A model generated the notes under the pieces. The model was not told the origin of the DNA. It searched no databases and saw only the letters and a list, made by a program, of their open reading frames with translations. This document shows, piece after piece, positions 63,309-64,000 of a DNA stretch of 64,000 bases. Numbering within the stretch: position 1 is the first letter of the stretch; each line of letters opens with the position of its first letter. Source of the DNA: Gonapodya sp. JEL0774 (taxonomy: Eukaryota; Monoblepharomycota; Monoblepharidomycetes; Monoblepharidales; Gonapodyaceae); assembly GCA_027604505.1 (NCBI GenBank), contig JADIIX010000019.1, forward strand, positions 158,687-222,686, written 5' to 3'. The translations under genes and the position numbers were made by a program.

Positions 63309-64000
63309 GGCCAAATTACGTAGGGAGAAGAGTGGAGCTGTCGAATTGCTGCCCAACGATGAGAGCCTCAAGCAGGTCCGTCCATGTCAAGAACTGCGTT
63401 ACATATCAGATCACTCCTCAAACAAAACAGACCCACAGATTCTCAATCAAATATAATAACATGCCGGCACCACCAGTGAAATCCAAGAACTCTCCGCATC
63501 ATTACACTAATATAAGTTGGTTGATTGTGGGAACTTTATTCTGTAAAGAAAGCAATAATAGTTATTAGTCAGCTGTTGGGAGAATGGCCTACTAATCGGG
63601 TCACAACATATCTCTGGTGCGAACACAAAATCTTGAGAATGGAGTCAAATGCAAACACTCCTTCATGTGCTCCCACATCCCTCTCTGCTGGTAGCTTAGA
63701 GCGCACTGCACACACTCTGACCAATAGTGTAGTATACTAAGAACATACAATAGGGAATAAGACTTCTAGACTAACAATTCAAGCCCATTGAGTAGAGAGA
63801 GTGGTGGGGTGGCTGAGCGGTCAGTGGGTACCTGACTTGCACATTGTAGTGGGGCTGTCACTACGTATCGGTCTCAGCCCTCTATGACGGGATGGTGGCC
63901 TAGTGATAGGCCTAGAGTGTGAGATGGTGTGAAGTGTGTTCATATTATGTGGTGCTAGTTGTGCCTTATATGCATGTGTAGGCTGTGGTCATGTGCAAGG
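63309..64000. other. Right-edge region, NIPA gene promoter and non-coding sequence
   Basis: About 690 bp with only short AT-rich open frames. The part next to 63308 should be the NIPA promoter. From about 63795 the sequence becomes GT-rich and contains tRNA-promoter-like motifs (separate entry). No protein gene is supported. Confidence 0.4.
63801..63930 (+). repeat. tRNA-like promoter sequence, possible tRNA-derived SINE fragment
   Basis: GGGTGGCTGAGCGGTCA at 63807-63823 resembles a Leu/Ser tRNA 5' end and A box. About 50 nt downstream, TATCGGTCTCAGCCC (63866-63880) is a degenerate B box. A second A-box-like motif, TGGCCTAGTGATAGGCC, follows at 63896-63912. The spacing suits an RNA polymerase III internal promoter, but no clover-leaf can be drawn, so a mature tRNA is unlikely. 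It could be a tRNA-derived SINE running off the window. Confidence 0.3.

Overview
The window is nuclear DNA of an intron-dense fungus that makes flagellated zoospores. Genes are packed at about one per 2.3 kb on both strands, with GT-AG introns mostly of 50-130 nt. The key evidence is three axonemal genes in 30 kb: a DRC4/GAS8 subunit of the dynein regulatory complex, a CCDC146/MBO2-type coiled-coil protein and CFAP58. These families are missing from fungi that have lost the flagellum. They sit beside typical fungal genes (CDK8/Ssn3, a DHA2-type MFS transporter, a Fus1-like SH3 membrane protein, a DUF803/NIPA transporter). A chytrid or related zoosporic lineage fits best; I cannot name the species.

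Layout. 0.9-5.5 kb: a peroxisomal-type enoyl-CoA isomerase (+), a 75-bp tandem repeat, and a two-TM protein with a PPxY tail (-). 5.7-6.7 kb: two tRNA-Ser(AGA) genes in inverted orientation. 6.8-8.9 kb: DRC4 (-). 10.5-17.3 kb: a small DOPA-dioxygenase-family enzyme, CCDC146 and the SH3 membrane protein, all (+). 17.5-27.5 kb, all (-): a small membrane protein, CDK8, a 1278-residue disordered protein, an unassigned 1.2-kb stretch with a 238-codon open frame, and a Rieske-type protein. 27.6-31.5 kb: an MFS transporter (+) converging on a sterol-desaturase-family enzyme (-). 31.8-39.3 kb (-): CFAP58, a TauD/TfdA-type dioxygenase and a cysteine-synthase-type PLP enzyme. 39.7-46 kb: a tiny DUF2945/TUDOR-like protein (+) and a full-length ABCB-type protein whose two nucleotide-binding domains are both degenerate (-). 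46.6-53.9 kb: a Cys-rich surface protein (+), a SERCA-type Ca2+ ATPase (-) and an ABHD10-like hydrolase (+). 54.6-63.3 kb, all (-): a dual-specificity phosphatase with a very long N-terminus, UPF3, and a NIPA-type transporter with a giant insert. The right edge holds tRNA-promoter-like sequence.

How the genes relate. Most are unrelated housekeeping genes. Two groupings carry meaning: the flagellar trio (motility), and the TauD-like dioxygenase plus cysteine synthase, which lie head-to-tail 61 bp apart and suggest sulfur scavenging feeding cysteine synthesis. The most unusual items are the catalytically degenerate ABC protein, the NIPA protein with a huge disordered insert, and the repeated use of 20-30-nt microexons. 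Exon junctions were inferred by eye from splice signals, reading phase and family motifs. Outer limits are better supported than internal boundaries unless stated.
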